From positions 1 through 33,817 of the forward strand of contig JAJDDI010000028.1 of assembly GCA_029260375.1 (NCBI GenBank): 33,817 nt of DNA, written 5' to 3'. Below the pieces are notes generated by a model. The model saw only the letters and a program-made list of their open reading frames with translations. It ran no database searches and was not told where the DNA came from. Below are positions 26,201 to 33,163 of this stretch, one piece after another. The translations under genes were made by a program, and so were the position numbers. The DNA comes from Phycisphaerales bacterium. Its GTDB lineage: Bacteria; Planctomycetota; Phycisphaerae; Phycisphaerales; UBA1924. The stretch's first letter is position 1; each line of letters begins with the position of its first letter.

Positions 26201-26346
26201 AGGACCACGCGCGCGCCGATCGCGCTGACGCGCCGCCACCGACCCATCGACGAGAACCAGCGCATCGCCACGACCGCCATCGGCGCCGACGCCAGCGCCA
26301 GCAGCAGCCATAGCGGGTTGGCCACGACGAGATTCAGCACGCTCAC
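23227..26346 (-). CDS. Large membrane protein with two VWA domains and a GATase1-like domain
   Basis: This 1039-residue protein has two N-terminal helices (about 8-28 and 43-61). The first VWA domain has MIDAS DLSGS at 76-80 and LVLISDG at 173-179. A beta-rich region (about 220-330) and a class-I glutamine-amidotransferase-like domain (about 335-445, SVLLVDGVGG...GGGLVMVGGPDSFGAG) follow. The second VWA domain has MIDAS DSSGS at 463-467, GGGTN at 534-538 and VIVLSDG. Beta domains come next, then a C-terminal helix (about 881-898) and a highly charged cytoplasmic tail (about 905-1039) with a coiled-coil stretch. The start codon is GTG, overlapping the upstream stop as GTGA. Similar proteins occur widely in planctomycetes without known function; metal-dependent adhesion or chaperone-like assembly is inferred. 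Confidence 0.88.
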   Translation of the reverse strand: MSVLNLVVANPLWLLLALASAPMAVVAMRWFSSMGRWRRVSAIGARVVLFSLLALLLAGASSVRESRRLAVVGVVDLSGSVRRFADLGSDERGRPVAMEDAARAYFERALGDRGPDDLFGLVVFDGRAMGIATPSAADVLDRPIEVVSADGTDIEGALRRAAAMIPPDASGRLVLISDGVQTTGDSARAARELASFARGVGADGRATGLAVDTLALKYRVGAEVFIESIDAPPRAAGESRVTLRIVLSASAPASGTLRVTREGQPLDLDPESDATGRRLTLPPGRSVELASVELPPGTVHRFEAVFEPELDALGNAIGDTTIENNRASAFTITPGQGSVLLVDGVGGASQGGAGSALVSALRSSNIRVEVVDPSALTSDLLQLQAHDLVILQNVPAEVVDPRAQRALVAYVEDLGGGLVMVGGPDSFGAGAWKGSPIEPILPVRLDLPEQLVVPEAAIVFVLDSSGSMGGSVMGSARSQQQIANEAAAMAVGTLDAKDLVGVVSFNNSARLVVPLRENTDPDSTVAAIRSIGSGGGTNLGPALELAREQLAGVEAKLRHVIVLSDGRSQNENLLPELASRMFDDGIRVTTIAVGDGADAGTMREIAVEGHGVFHNVVSATTLPQVFLKAVRIVRSPMVREEPFDVVMLPTGSPLTEGLGQPPRLNGLVLTQAREERTITYAMATPEGEPVLAHWPVGLGQVAAFTSDAHHWGERWLAWDGYVTFWTQVARLMGRAPSTSNAELTSVVQDGQLLLRVEVADDDGAPLDMLDMPATVYGPAGDPVSVRLHQTAPGVYEGKTGASDAGSYVAVIKPRLGRQRLAPVLGGASVGAGAEFRRLESDAALLESISRITGGRSLRLDSPESAALFDRSSVPVRRALTPIWPMLLAWTIGVFLLDVGTRRVAWDRFMSREFGTDLAKRAREAVEDRSARASKTVSGLGERRQRRREQPSVGTRAESLSEADALRVQQEAKLQRLRAQQERMKEIREQRRSEQDQGGPKPPTSPKPESKTGDDEGESGLLAAKRRAQRRFESPEDPDA

Positions 26347-28523
26347 GGCTTCTCTCCGCCCGAGTCCTGGCCCGCGGGGCTCAGCCCGCCGCCTTCCGCG
26401 TCGGACGACTCGGCGTACCGCTCGTAGACGCGTCGCAGGAACTCACGCCGTCGCCTGGGCACGCGCTGCTGTTCGATCGCTCGCTCGGCGCCCGCCTTGG
26501 CCTCCTGGATGCGCTGCCCCGCCTCGCGCCGCGCCGCTGGATCCCTCGACAATGCCTCGTCCGAGTACCAGTCCCCGATCACCTGCTCCTGCGCCCGCTC
26601 ATCTTCGGGCGTGTTTCGGGCATCCACGGGCGTGGTGGGGCCTGACTCGATCGGCGCGGGAGCCTCGGGCGCTTGCGCGACCTCCTGCTCGCCCGCGACG
26701 GGACCCCCGCCCTCGGGCTCGGGCTCACCCATCAGGCGGCGCGCCCGCTGGCGTAGCTCGTCGGCCCGCTCGCGCTGGCGCGACCCCTGACCTCCCTGCT
26801 CACCCATCCGCCGGAGTTGCTCCTCGAGCGATTCCGGCTCGCCCTGCTCGCCTGTGCCCGGGCGCTCGCCCTGACGCTGCCCCGGCGATCGCTCCTGGCC
26901 CTGCTCGCCCGGTTTGGCGTCGGGACTGGCGCCAGGATCTTGCTCACCGCCCTCGCGTTGTCCGGGCTGCTGGTCCGGGGGCTCCTGCCCCTGCGTCTCC
27001 TGCTTCCCGCGACGCTCGCCCTCCTGACGCTGCTCGCCGGTCTCTCGTTCGCTCGGGGTCTCTTCTTCCCCCCGCTCAGGGCGTTGACCTTCCTGCTCCG
27101 AAGGCCCTTCACCCGATTGATCCTGCGGCTTGGCGCCGGGCTGCGGTTGCTCGCTTCCCTCCTCACCCTCACGCGGTTCACCGTCTCTCGTCTCGCCGCC
27201 CGCCTCGCGTGGTTCTTGCTCCCCCTGCTCGGATTGCTCGCCCTGATTGCCCGGCTCCTGCTCGCCCGATTCGGGAGCGGGCTCACGCGGCGACGGCTCG
27301 CCGGGACGCGGCTGCCTTTGCTCCGGGTCCTTCCTCGCTTCATCGGCGCTGCGGCGCAGCGCGTCGGACAGTCGCTCCGCGTCCTCCCGAGCCCGCTCCC
27401 GCGCGCCCTGCTCGCGTTCAAGCTGCTCTTGAGGCGATCGCGGATCCGCGTTCGGCGGCGCCTGCTCTGTGCCCGGCTCACCCGGCTGCTGTGGTTCGGA
27501 CGTCTTCGTGGGTGGATTCTGAGCGGCGCTGTCCTCGGCCGCTTGCCTGAGCTGCTCACTCAGCGACTCAAGCTCGCCCGCGAGTTTCTCCCGCTCGTCT
27601 TGGCTCATCGACTCGCTCTGCTTGAGCAGCTCGCGCACCGCCTCGCTCGCCTGCTCAAAATCCCCCGAGCGCAGCCGATCCGCGAGTTCCTTGCTCATCG
27701 CATCGTCGGGCGTGTCGAGTTCACGCGTCAGCTCGTCGAACGCGTCACGCTCCAGTTCGCGCCGCAGGGACTTGTCCTCCAGCGTCTCCGCGGCCCGTTC
27801 AAGCGTGCTGGCCGCCTCCGCCCGCGCCTCCTCGGGCGTGGTCAGCCCCTCTCGAAGCTCGGACTCGATGTCCGCCAAGCGTTCGAGCTCTTCCGGGCTG
27901 GCGCCCTCCAGGCCCGGCTCTTCCGCGGCGGCCTCCCGGATCGCCTGCAGCGCGTCCTCCACCTGCTCGATCGCCTCGGTCCGCTCCGCGAGCGTGGCCG
28001 GGGGCGACGTCGCCTCGCCCTCGCCTATTGCCCGGTAGGGAAGCAGCAACCCGCCGAGCACCGCGAGCGCCCCGAGCGAGGGCCACGCGAGCCACGTCCA
28101 CCCGAACCGGATCGGCGCCGCCCGGGCGATGTCCGCCTCGTGCGCCGCCCGCTCACCCTCGTCGATCGCAAGCCGGGCGAACGCGTCATCCTCGCCTTTC
28201 AGATCTTCGCCAAGCGCGATCGCGTTTCGCACCCGATCGTGCGAGGCGAGCGACGCGTCGATCAGCGCGGCCCCGTGCATCGCCCGGGCCGGGCGACGCA
28301 TCGACCACAGCAGCGCGCCAATCGCCGCGCCCACCATCGGCCCCGCAACCAGCACACCCCACGCGAGATTCAGCACGAGGAGACGGTCCGCCGCGATGAG
28401 TACGGCCGCGACCAGAGCGCCCAGGAGCAACGCACGCCCGAGAACCGCGACACCGACGCCCCGCCTCTCGCGCCTCGCGGCCCGCAGACCCGCCCTGATC
28501 GCGCCCTGTGGCTGCGTTCCCAT
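26343..28523 (-). CDS. E/Q/P/G-rich membrane protein, DUF4175-like
   Basis: This 726-residue protein has helices at about 24-45, 52-73 and 145-161. A predicted helical or coiled region rich in E/L/A follows (about 175-335). A very long, apparently disordered tract (about 335-565) is composed almost only of E, Q, G, P, R, D and S. A helical C-terminal part (about 565-710) contains RRRREFLRRVYERYAE. It resembles the DUF4175-type proteins encoded beside VWA/BatA genes. With the VWA protein (GTGA overlap) it forms an operon, but no MoxR ATPase or DUF58 gene is present here. The start at 28523 has TAGAAT 6 nt upstream and no Shine-Dalgarno. Confidence 0.75.
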   Translation of the reverse strand: MGTQPQGAIRAGLRAARRERRGVGVAVLGRALLLGALVAAVLIAADRLLVLNLAWGVLVAGPMVGAAIGALLWSMRRPARAMHGAALIDASLASHDRVRNAIALGEDLKGEDDAFARLAIDEGERAAHEADIARAAPIRFGWTWLAWPSLGALAVLGGLLLPYRAIGEGEATSPPATLAERTEAIEQVEDALQAIREAAAEEPGLEGASPEELERLADIESELREGLTTPEEARAEAASTLERAAETLEDKSLRRELERDAFDELTRELDTPDDAMSKELADRLRSGDFEQASEAVRELLKQSESMSQDEREKLAGELESLSEQLRQAAEDSAAQNPPTKTSEPQQPGEPGTEQAPPNADPRSPQEQLEREQGARERAREDAERLSDALRRSADEARKDPEQRQPRPGEPSPREPAPESGEQEPGNQGEQSEQGEQEPREAGGETRDGEPREGEEGSEQPQPGAKPQDQSGEGPSEQEGQRPERGEEETPSERETGEQRQEGERRGKQETQGQEPPDQQPGQREGGEQDPGASPDAKPGEQGQERSPGQRQGERPGTGEQGEPESLEEQLRRMGEQGGQGSRQRERADELRQRARRLMGEPEPEGGGPVAGEQEVAQAPEAPAPIESGPTTPVDARNTPEDERAQEQVIGDWYSDEALSRDPAARREAGQRIQEAKAGAERAIEQQRVPRRRREFLRRVYERYAESSDAEGGGLSPAGQDSGGEKP

Positions 28524-28529
28524 CGCCCA

Positions 28530-28535
28530 ATTCTA
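28530..28535 (-). promoter_or_regulatory. -10 element (TAGAAT) for the E/Q-rich/VWA operon, leaderless
   Basis: TAGAAT is the closest match to the sigma-70 -10 consensus among the set and ends 6 nt before the ATG at 28523. Confidence 0.6.
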
Positions 28536-28565
28536 CGTGCGGCGGGCGTCGCGCGTTGCGTCGAG

Positions 28566-28571
28566 TATCCT
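28566..28571 (+). promoter_or_regulatory. -10 element (TATCCT) for trpD, leaderless
   Basis: TATCCT ends 6 nt before the GTG at 28578. The block GAGTATCCTC is shared with the HIT gene promoter at 7143-7152, apart from what follows it. Confidence 0.55.
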
Positions 28572-28577
28572 CGGGGG

Positions 28578-29624
28578 GTGCAGATCCACGACGCCCTCGC
28601 CGAACTGATCGCCGGACGCCCTTTGGGCGAGTCCGGCGCCGAGTCCGTTTTCGAGCAGATGCTCGCCGGGAATCTCGACGACGCCCAGATCGGCGCCCTC
28701 CTGGGCATGATCCAGGCCCGGGGACCCAGCGTGGACGAGCTCGTCGGCGCCGCCCGCGTCATGCGGCGCCACGTCGAGATGGTCCCCACGCCCAACGACC
28801 CGGCGCGCCCGGTCATCGACACCTGCGGCACGGGGGGCGCTCCGAAGACATTCAATGTCTCGACCGCCGCCGCCATTGTCGTCGCGGGCGCCCGGGCCCA
28901 GGCCGGGACGGGCGTCGATCGCGTGCTCGTCGCCAAGCACGGCAACCGCTCCCGCACCGGGCGCGGATCGGCCGAGGTCCTGATGAGCCTGGGCGTCAAC
29001 GTCAACGCCTCGCCCGAGGTTCAGGGACGCTGCCTCGACGAGGCCGGGCTGTGCTTCTGCTTCGCGATCCACCACCACCCCGCGGCCAAGCACGCGGCGC
29101 CTGTGCGCCGATCGCTGGGCGTGCCGACCATGTTCAACCTGCTGGGCCCGCTGACCAACCCCGCGGGCACGCCACGCCAGCTGCTGGGTGTCTGGGACGG
29201 ACGCTTTGTTGAGCCGCTCGCCCAGGCGCTGCTGCGTCTTGGCGCCGAGCGGGCCTGGGTGGTGCACTCCGACGACGGGCTCGACGAACTGAGCATCACC
29301 GACTGCACCCAGATCGGGCGTGTTGAGCATGGTCGTGTCGAGCCGGGTCGCATCGACCCCGAACCCCTGGGGCTCTCGTGCGATTCACTCGAGCCGCTGC
29401 GGGCGCGTGATGTGGAGCACGCGGCGGAGATGGTCCGCCAGATCGTCGGGGACGGGGGCGGACCGCCGACGGACATGACGCTCCTGAGCGCGGGCGCCGC
29501 GCTGGTGGTCGCGGGCGCCGCGGGGACGATCGAATCGGGGATCGAGCTTGCGCGGGAATCGATCAGCTCAGGGCGTGCTCAACGGGCGCTCGACGATCTC
29601 GCCCGCCTCTCCCACGAGCGGTGA
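28578..29624 (+). CDS. trpD: Anthranilate phosphoribosyltransferase
   Basis: This 348-residue enzyme transfers phosphoribose from PRPP to anthranilate in tryptophan synthesis. The PRPP site DTCGTGG is at 81-87, NVST at 93-96 and KHGNRS at 120-125; HHPAAKHAAPVRRSLGVPTMFNLLGPLTNPA is present further on. The segment after KHGNRS reads RTGRGSAEVL in place of the common SSxSGSADVL. The start is the GTG at 28578, because family proteins begin here and TATCCT stands 6 nt before it. A far longer in-frame extension upstream is antisense to the E/Q-rich gene and is rejected. No other trp gene is adjacent. Confidence 0.96.
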   Translation: MQIHDALAELIAGRPLGESGAESVFEQMLAGNLDDAQIGALLGMIQARGPSVDELVGAARVMRRHVEMVPTPNDPARPVIDTCGTGGAPKTFNVSTAAAIVVAGARAQAGTGVDRVLVAKHGNRSRTGRGSAEVLMSLGVNVNASPEVQGRCLDEAGLCFCFAIHHHPAAKHAAPVRRSLGVPTMFNLLGPLTNPAGTPRQLLGVWDGRFVEPLAQALLRLGAERAWVVHSDDGLDELSITDCTQIGRVEHGRVEPGRIDPEPLGLSCDSLEPLRARDVEHAAEMVRQIVGDGGGPPTDMTLLSAGAALVVAGAAGTIESGIELARESISSGRAQRALDDLARLSHER

Positions 29625-29627
29625 GCC

Positions 29628-31997
29628 TCAATCGACCTGCGACGCGGCCTCGATGATCTCGTCGAGCGTGCGATCGTTGCTTAGGCCCTTGGTCTCGGCG
29701 CCCCTCGAAACCACCGCGTACCGGAAGGTCTTCTCGTCCTTCGGGTTGGGCGCGATCCACAGGACCAGGTCCAGCTCGTCGTGGTTCTTGAGCACCTTGC
29801 GGACGCGATCGCCGAACTCGGGCGCGTCGATCGGGACAGCGCCGCGGGCGTTCTCGGCCTCGGCCAGCAGCGCGATCTGTCGGTCGCCCTCGTCCTCTCC
29901 GATCGTCGCCGGGTCGCTCACCAGGTCGCCGACCATCTCCATGCCGCTCGCCCGCAGGGCCGCGATTCCGTAGGCGATGTCCTCGGCGATGCCCTCGTTG
30001 AGCGGGAACGAGAGATCCGAGACCACGAGCATCGTCGCGTCGAGGGCCATCGACGCCGGGTACACGGGCATCTCGGGCATCGACGCCATCTCGGGCATGG
30101 GCTTCATCCCACGAATCTCGTGAGTGACGGTCCCGTCGTCGTGGATGGTCGTGGTCTCGCTGTAGTAGTTGTGCGAGCCGGGCATCAGCGCGAGCACGAG
30201 GGCGATACCGCCCCCGAAGAGCATGAGGAACAGCAGCAACGCCGCCACCACGCCCGCGACGCTCGAACGCTCGTGCCGGACGGTCGGCGCGTGCCGACCC
30301 CGGCGCTTGCTCAGGCGCTGGTGCGCGCGCCGACGCGTCTCGGCCGCGCGGGCGCGGGCGCTGGCGACCTGGTCCGCCGCCTTGTACCGCTGATCCACCG
30401 GACGCAGCGGGCGCGGCGCCTGGGCCGCGCGGGCCTTGCGTGGAGCGGCGCCGGCGTTCGCGTCGTACCGCCCCGTCAACCAGCTCGCCAGCGAGATGTT
30501 GGGCTTGACCCGCCCACGCGGAGCCGGCGGGGTGAACGCGTTGGCAACCTCCGCCGCGGCCTGGGCCGCCGCGGCAGCGACGCCCTTGCCGACACCGACC
30601 GCCGCGAACGCAACCTTGGGGGGGACGGGCGACGCCGCCTTGGGCGATTCGTGAGTGGGCTCCTCGGCGCGCGGGGGCGGCGCAGCGCCGACCGCGCCCG
30701 ACATGCTCGGCAGGTCCGCCGGACGCAGCGCGAACGGGTCACTCGCGGCCCGCAGGGCGTCCAGGTCTGCGAGCATCTCGGCCGCGCTGGCGTACCGCTG
30801 GTCGTACTCGGCCATCGCCCGGCGCACGATCCAGCGCAGCGCCTCGGGGCACCGCTTGGAAATCTGGCTCAGCCCCCCGTGCGCGGGGAACGAGTTCTCG
30901 ATCACCGAGTACAGCACCGCGCCCGCGGCGTACACGTCGAACTTGGCCCCGTCGATCTGGTGCACCTTCACGCCCCGCAGCGCCTGGCGAACCAGCTCGG
31001 GGTCCCGGAAGTACTCGGTGCCGTGGGTCGTCAGTGTCATCGCGCTGCGCAGGGGCGTGACGAGCCCGAAGTCCACCAGGTGAGCCCCGTCGCCCTCGAT
31101 GATGATGTTGTCGGGCTTGACGTCCTTGTGCCACAGCCCGCCCGAGTGATAGGTGTGCAGCGTGTCGAGCAGGTCGGAGATGTAGGCCGCGGCGCTGAGC
31201 AGCTTGTCGTTGGACAGCCCCTCGCCCCCGCTCTCGGCGTGCATCCGCTGCGTCACCATCGCCAGCGATTCGCCCGGCACGTACTTCATCACGTAGAAGA
31301 ACCGCTCGCCCTCTTCCGAGTGCTCGAGCACCAGGCCCAGCTTCTTGGCCGCGTCGAGCGACCGGCTCTCGCGCAGGATCTGCGGCAGGCTCGACCCGTC
31401 GTTGATGCTGAACACCTTGATCACGACCCGGTCCAGATCACCGTACCCGCGCCGCTCGAAGCCGGCCCGCTTCATCGCGTCGGGCTCGGCGATGTACAGC
31501 TTCCCGCCCGAGCCGCCGCCCTGCAGCGACCCGATGATCGTGTACCCCTCGAACATGCCCACGCGCTTCTTGGACGGCTTGTCCCGCCCGGGCGCCGCGG
31601 CCATCACCTGCGGCAGGCGCTGCTCGAACCCTTCCGTCGCGCTCCGCAGCCCGATCAACGCCAGCGGGCGCCTGATCAGGATGCGGTAGCAGCACCCGAA
31701 GACGCTCGACATCTCCGTGCTGAACGCCCTGCCGTAGTGACCCGCGGCGGACCACCGCCCGATGAGCACCGTGCCCGCAACGAGCAGCGCGTAGATCGGC
31801 AGCAGCACCGCCGAGCCCACGATGCGCCCCGCGTCGCCGATGACGCCGAAGATGAACGAGAAGATGTGCGAGATGAACATCCCGATGCCGGTCAGGACCT
31901 TGCCCAGCAGGGCCACCCCCAGCCCGATCACCACGATGAGCAGCACGATCCCGAACGCGATCGCCAGCAGTGTGAGAATCAGTCCCGCGATGCTCAT
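29628..31997 (-). CDS. Transmembrane Ser/Thr protein kinase with Met-rich extracytoplasmic region
   Basis: This 789-residue protein has N-terminal hydrophobic segments (about 4-32, 36-54, 60-80) followed by a Hanks-type kinase domain (about 150-415). The domain has a glycine-rich loop GSLQGGGSGG (156-165), K194 in VVIKVF, catalytic HKDVKPDN (290-297) and DFG (309-311). The activation segment ends GTEYFRDPE rather than the usual GTPxYMAPE. A Pro/Ala/Arg-rich linker leads to another helix (about 579-605). The final 185 residues should be extracytoplasmic, opening with methionines at 631, 634, 637, 640 and 643, then an unrecognised alpha/beta-looking domain. GAAGGAG precedes the start. It lies 38 nt after the sigma factor gene. 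Its stop is 3 nt from the trpD stop. Confidence 0.9.
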   Translation of the reverse strand: MSIAGLILTLLAIAFGIVLLIVVIGLGVALLGKVLTGIGMFISHIFSFIFGVIGDAGRIVGSAVLLPIYALLVAGTVLIGRWSAAGHYGRAFSTEMSSVFGCCYRILIRRPLALIGLRSATEGFEQRLPQVMAAAPGRDKPSKKRVGMFEGYTIIGSLQGGGSGGKLYIAEPDAMKRAGFERRGYGDLDRVVIKVFSINDGSSLPQILRESRSLDAAKKLGLVLEHSEEGERFFYVMKYVPGESLAMVTQRMHAESGGEGLSNDKLLSAAAYISDLLDTLHTYHSGGLWHKDVKPDNIIIEGDGAHLVDFGLVTPLRSAMTLTTHGTEYFRDPELVRQALRGVKVHQIDGAKFDVYAAGAVLYSVIENSFPAHGGLSQISKRCPEALRWIVRRAMAEYDQRYASAAEMLADLDALRAASDPFALRPADLPSMSGAVGAAPPPRAEEPTHESPKAASPVPPKVAFAAVGVGKGVAAAAAQAAAEVANAFTPPAPRGRVKPNISLASWLTGRYDANAGAAPRKARAAQAPRPLRPVDQRYKAADQVASARARAAETRRRAHQRLSKRRGRHAPTVRHERSSVAGVVAALLLFLMLFGGGIALVLALMPGSHNYYSETTTIHDDGTVTHEIRGMKPMPEMASMPEMPVYPASMALDATMLVVSDLSFPLNEGIAEDIAYGIAALRASGMEMVGDLVSDPATIGEDEGDRQIALLAEAENARGAVPIDAPEFGDRVRKVLKNHDELDLVLWIAPNPKDEKTFRYAVVSRGAETKGLSNDRTLDEIIEAASQVD

Positions 31998-32035
31998 GTC
32001 CGGCTCCTTCGGTCCCCCGGCGCGCCCCCCGACGT

Positions 32036-32809
32036 TCAGTCGGCCAGGGCCCGCTCGTCCGCCCGGCGAAGTTCCATCTGCTGGTGGTAGATCTCAGCGA
32101 GGGCCTCGTCGAACATGGCGTCCAGACCCTTGTCCGGGTCGCCACCCGCACCATTGGGATTCCCGGCCAGCCCGTTTCGCTCCGCCTCCTTCAGCTCCTC
32201 CTGCGTGAACGAGTACGTCGCGACCACCTCGTGCAGGCGGGCCCGCAGCACGCCGCGGATCTTGGTCAGGCGCCTGGAGACCGTTGGCTCGGAAACACCC
32301 ACGTTGGTCGCCACGTCCTTCCCGCTCATCCCGTCCAGGACGCGCATCCGGTAGATCGCGAACTCGGTAAAGTCGCTCTCGCGCTCGACCATCCGGATCG
32401 CAGCCTCGACCTTGGCCCGGAAGACCGCCGCCTCGTACGCCTCGTCCACGCCCAGCCCCGACGCCGAGCCCATCCACGCCTCGTCCAGCGACGCGTTGGC
32501 CCTGCCCCCGCCCCGTTTGAGGGCGTTGCGCCGGTCCATCTCGTCACCCAGCACGTGCTTGGCGATCGCCAGCAGCCAGGTCGAGAAGCGGGCGCCCCGA
32601 CCGGGGTCGTAGCGGTCGATCGAGTTCGAGAGCGCCGTCAATGTTTCCTGGGAGAGGTCCCGGACGGTCTCAACCCCGATCCGTCCCCGCCCCCACTTGG
32701 TGAGCTGCGCACGGATGACCGGGCCGAAGGTCTCCCACAGCTCGAACCACGCGCTCTGGTCGTTGGCGCGGAGGCGGCTGATGAAGCTCGTCGTGAGCGA
32801 GTTGAGCAT
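32036..32809 (-). CDS. ECF-like RNA polymerase sigma factor
   Basis: This 257-residue sigma-70-family protein has region 2 (about 10-100) with the core-binding helix VRDLSQETLTALSNSIDRYDPGRGARFSTWLLAIAKH. Region 4 (about 135-195) has a helix-turn-helix MSGKDVATNVGVSEPTVSRRLTKIRGVLRARL. About 60 extra residues follow region 4 (FTQEELKEAE... to the end), longer than a minimal ECF. Planctomycetes commonly pair such sigma factors with Ser/Thr kinases, and here the kinase gene is next in the operon. No anti-sigma gene is seen, so control by phosphorylation is a reasonable inference. The start at 32809 has AGGGG upstream at about 8 nt. Confidence 0.92.
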   Translation of the reverse strand: MLNSLTTSFISRLRANDQSAWFELWETFGPVIRAQLTKWGRGRIGVETVRDLSQETLTALSNSIDRYDPGRGARFSTWLLAIAKHVLGDEMDRRNALKRGGGRANASLDEAWMGSASGLGVDEAYEAAVFRAKVEAAIRMVERESDFTEFAIYRMRVLDGMSGKDVATNVGVSEPTVSRRLTKIRGVLRARLHEVVATYSFTQEELKEAERNGLAGNPNGAGGDPDKGLDAMFDEALAEIYHQQMELRRADERALAD

Positions 32810-33163
32810 GCGCGGTTGACCCCTGCTCGCCCGTCAAACCCCTGGGCGGCGTCCCGGTTCTTCCGATTCCGACAGGGGCAATTCCCCCGTTTCTTCCATC
32901 CCAATATGCCGCAAGAGGGTACGCAACGCCCGCGCCGAAGCTGCGATCGGGCCTTCGGAGCGCGTTTGACGTCCGAAAACCGCAAAATCTTCGCTCACGC
33001 TGAAACGCCCCGCCCCGCCTTCCCAGCAACCACTCTGTCAGGGCGTCGACGGGCCAAGCTCGTCACGTCGGAACAGCACGCACGGCAGGCGCCCTCCAGG
33101 ACGCCCGCACACGACAGGAGCCGGGCAGTCCGGCACAGAGGGACCGAGTCCCAGGAGTAGATC
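32810..33163. other. Divergent intergenic region between sigma factor and coiled-coil genes
   Basis: These 354 nt are the longest non-coding stretch in the window and lie between two divergent genes. No credible gene is seen; short minus-strand frames here overlap the sigma gene out of frame. It contains local A/T-richer patches (about 32878-32925 and 32967-33000) and small GC hairpins such as GGGG-CAATT-CCCC near 32876-32888. I could not place a convincing -10 or ECF-type promoter for either side. Confidence 0.5.

Noticed and set aside
26817..28577. Long in-frame extension upstream of trpD, Leu/Arg-rich and membrane-like
   Set aside because: It is the complement of the E/Q-rich coding tract (Glu/Gln codons read as Leu-type codons on the other strand), a composition artefact; TrpD begins at the GTG at 28578.
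29781..32090. 769-codon open frame antisense to the kinase
   Set aside because: Antisense shadow; composition rich in Arg/His/Val with no recognisable motif or start signal.
32638..33029. Small minus-strand frames upstream of and overlapping the sigma factor gene
   Set aside because: They overlap the sigma gene out of frame, are Arg/Gly-rich and lack start signals.
33040..33110. ECF-type promoter (GGAAC at 33070) for the coiled-coil gene
   Set aside because: A GGAAC-like -35 is present, but no CGTC-like -10 is found at 16-17 nt spacing.
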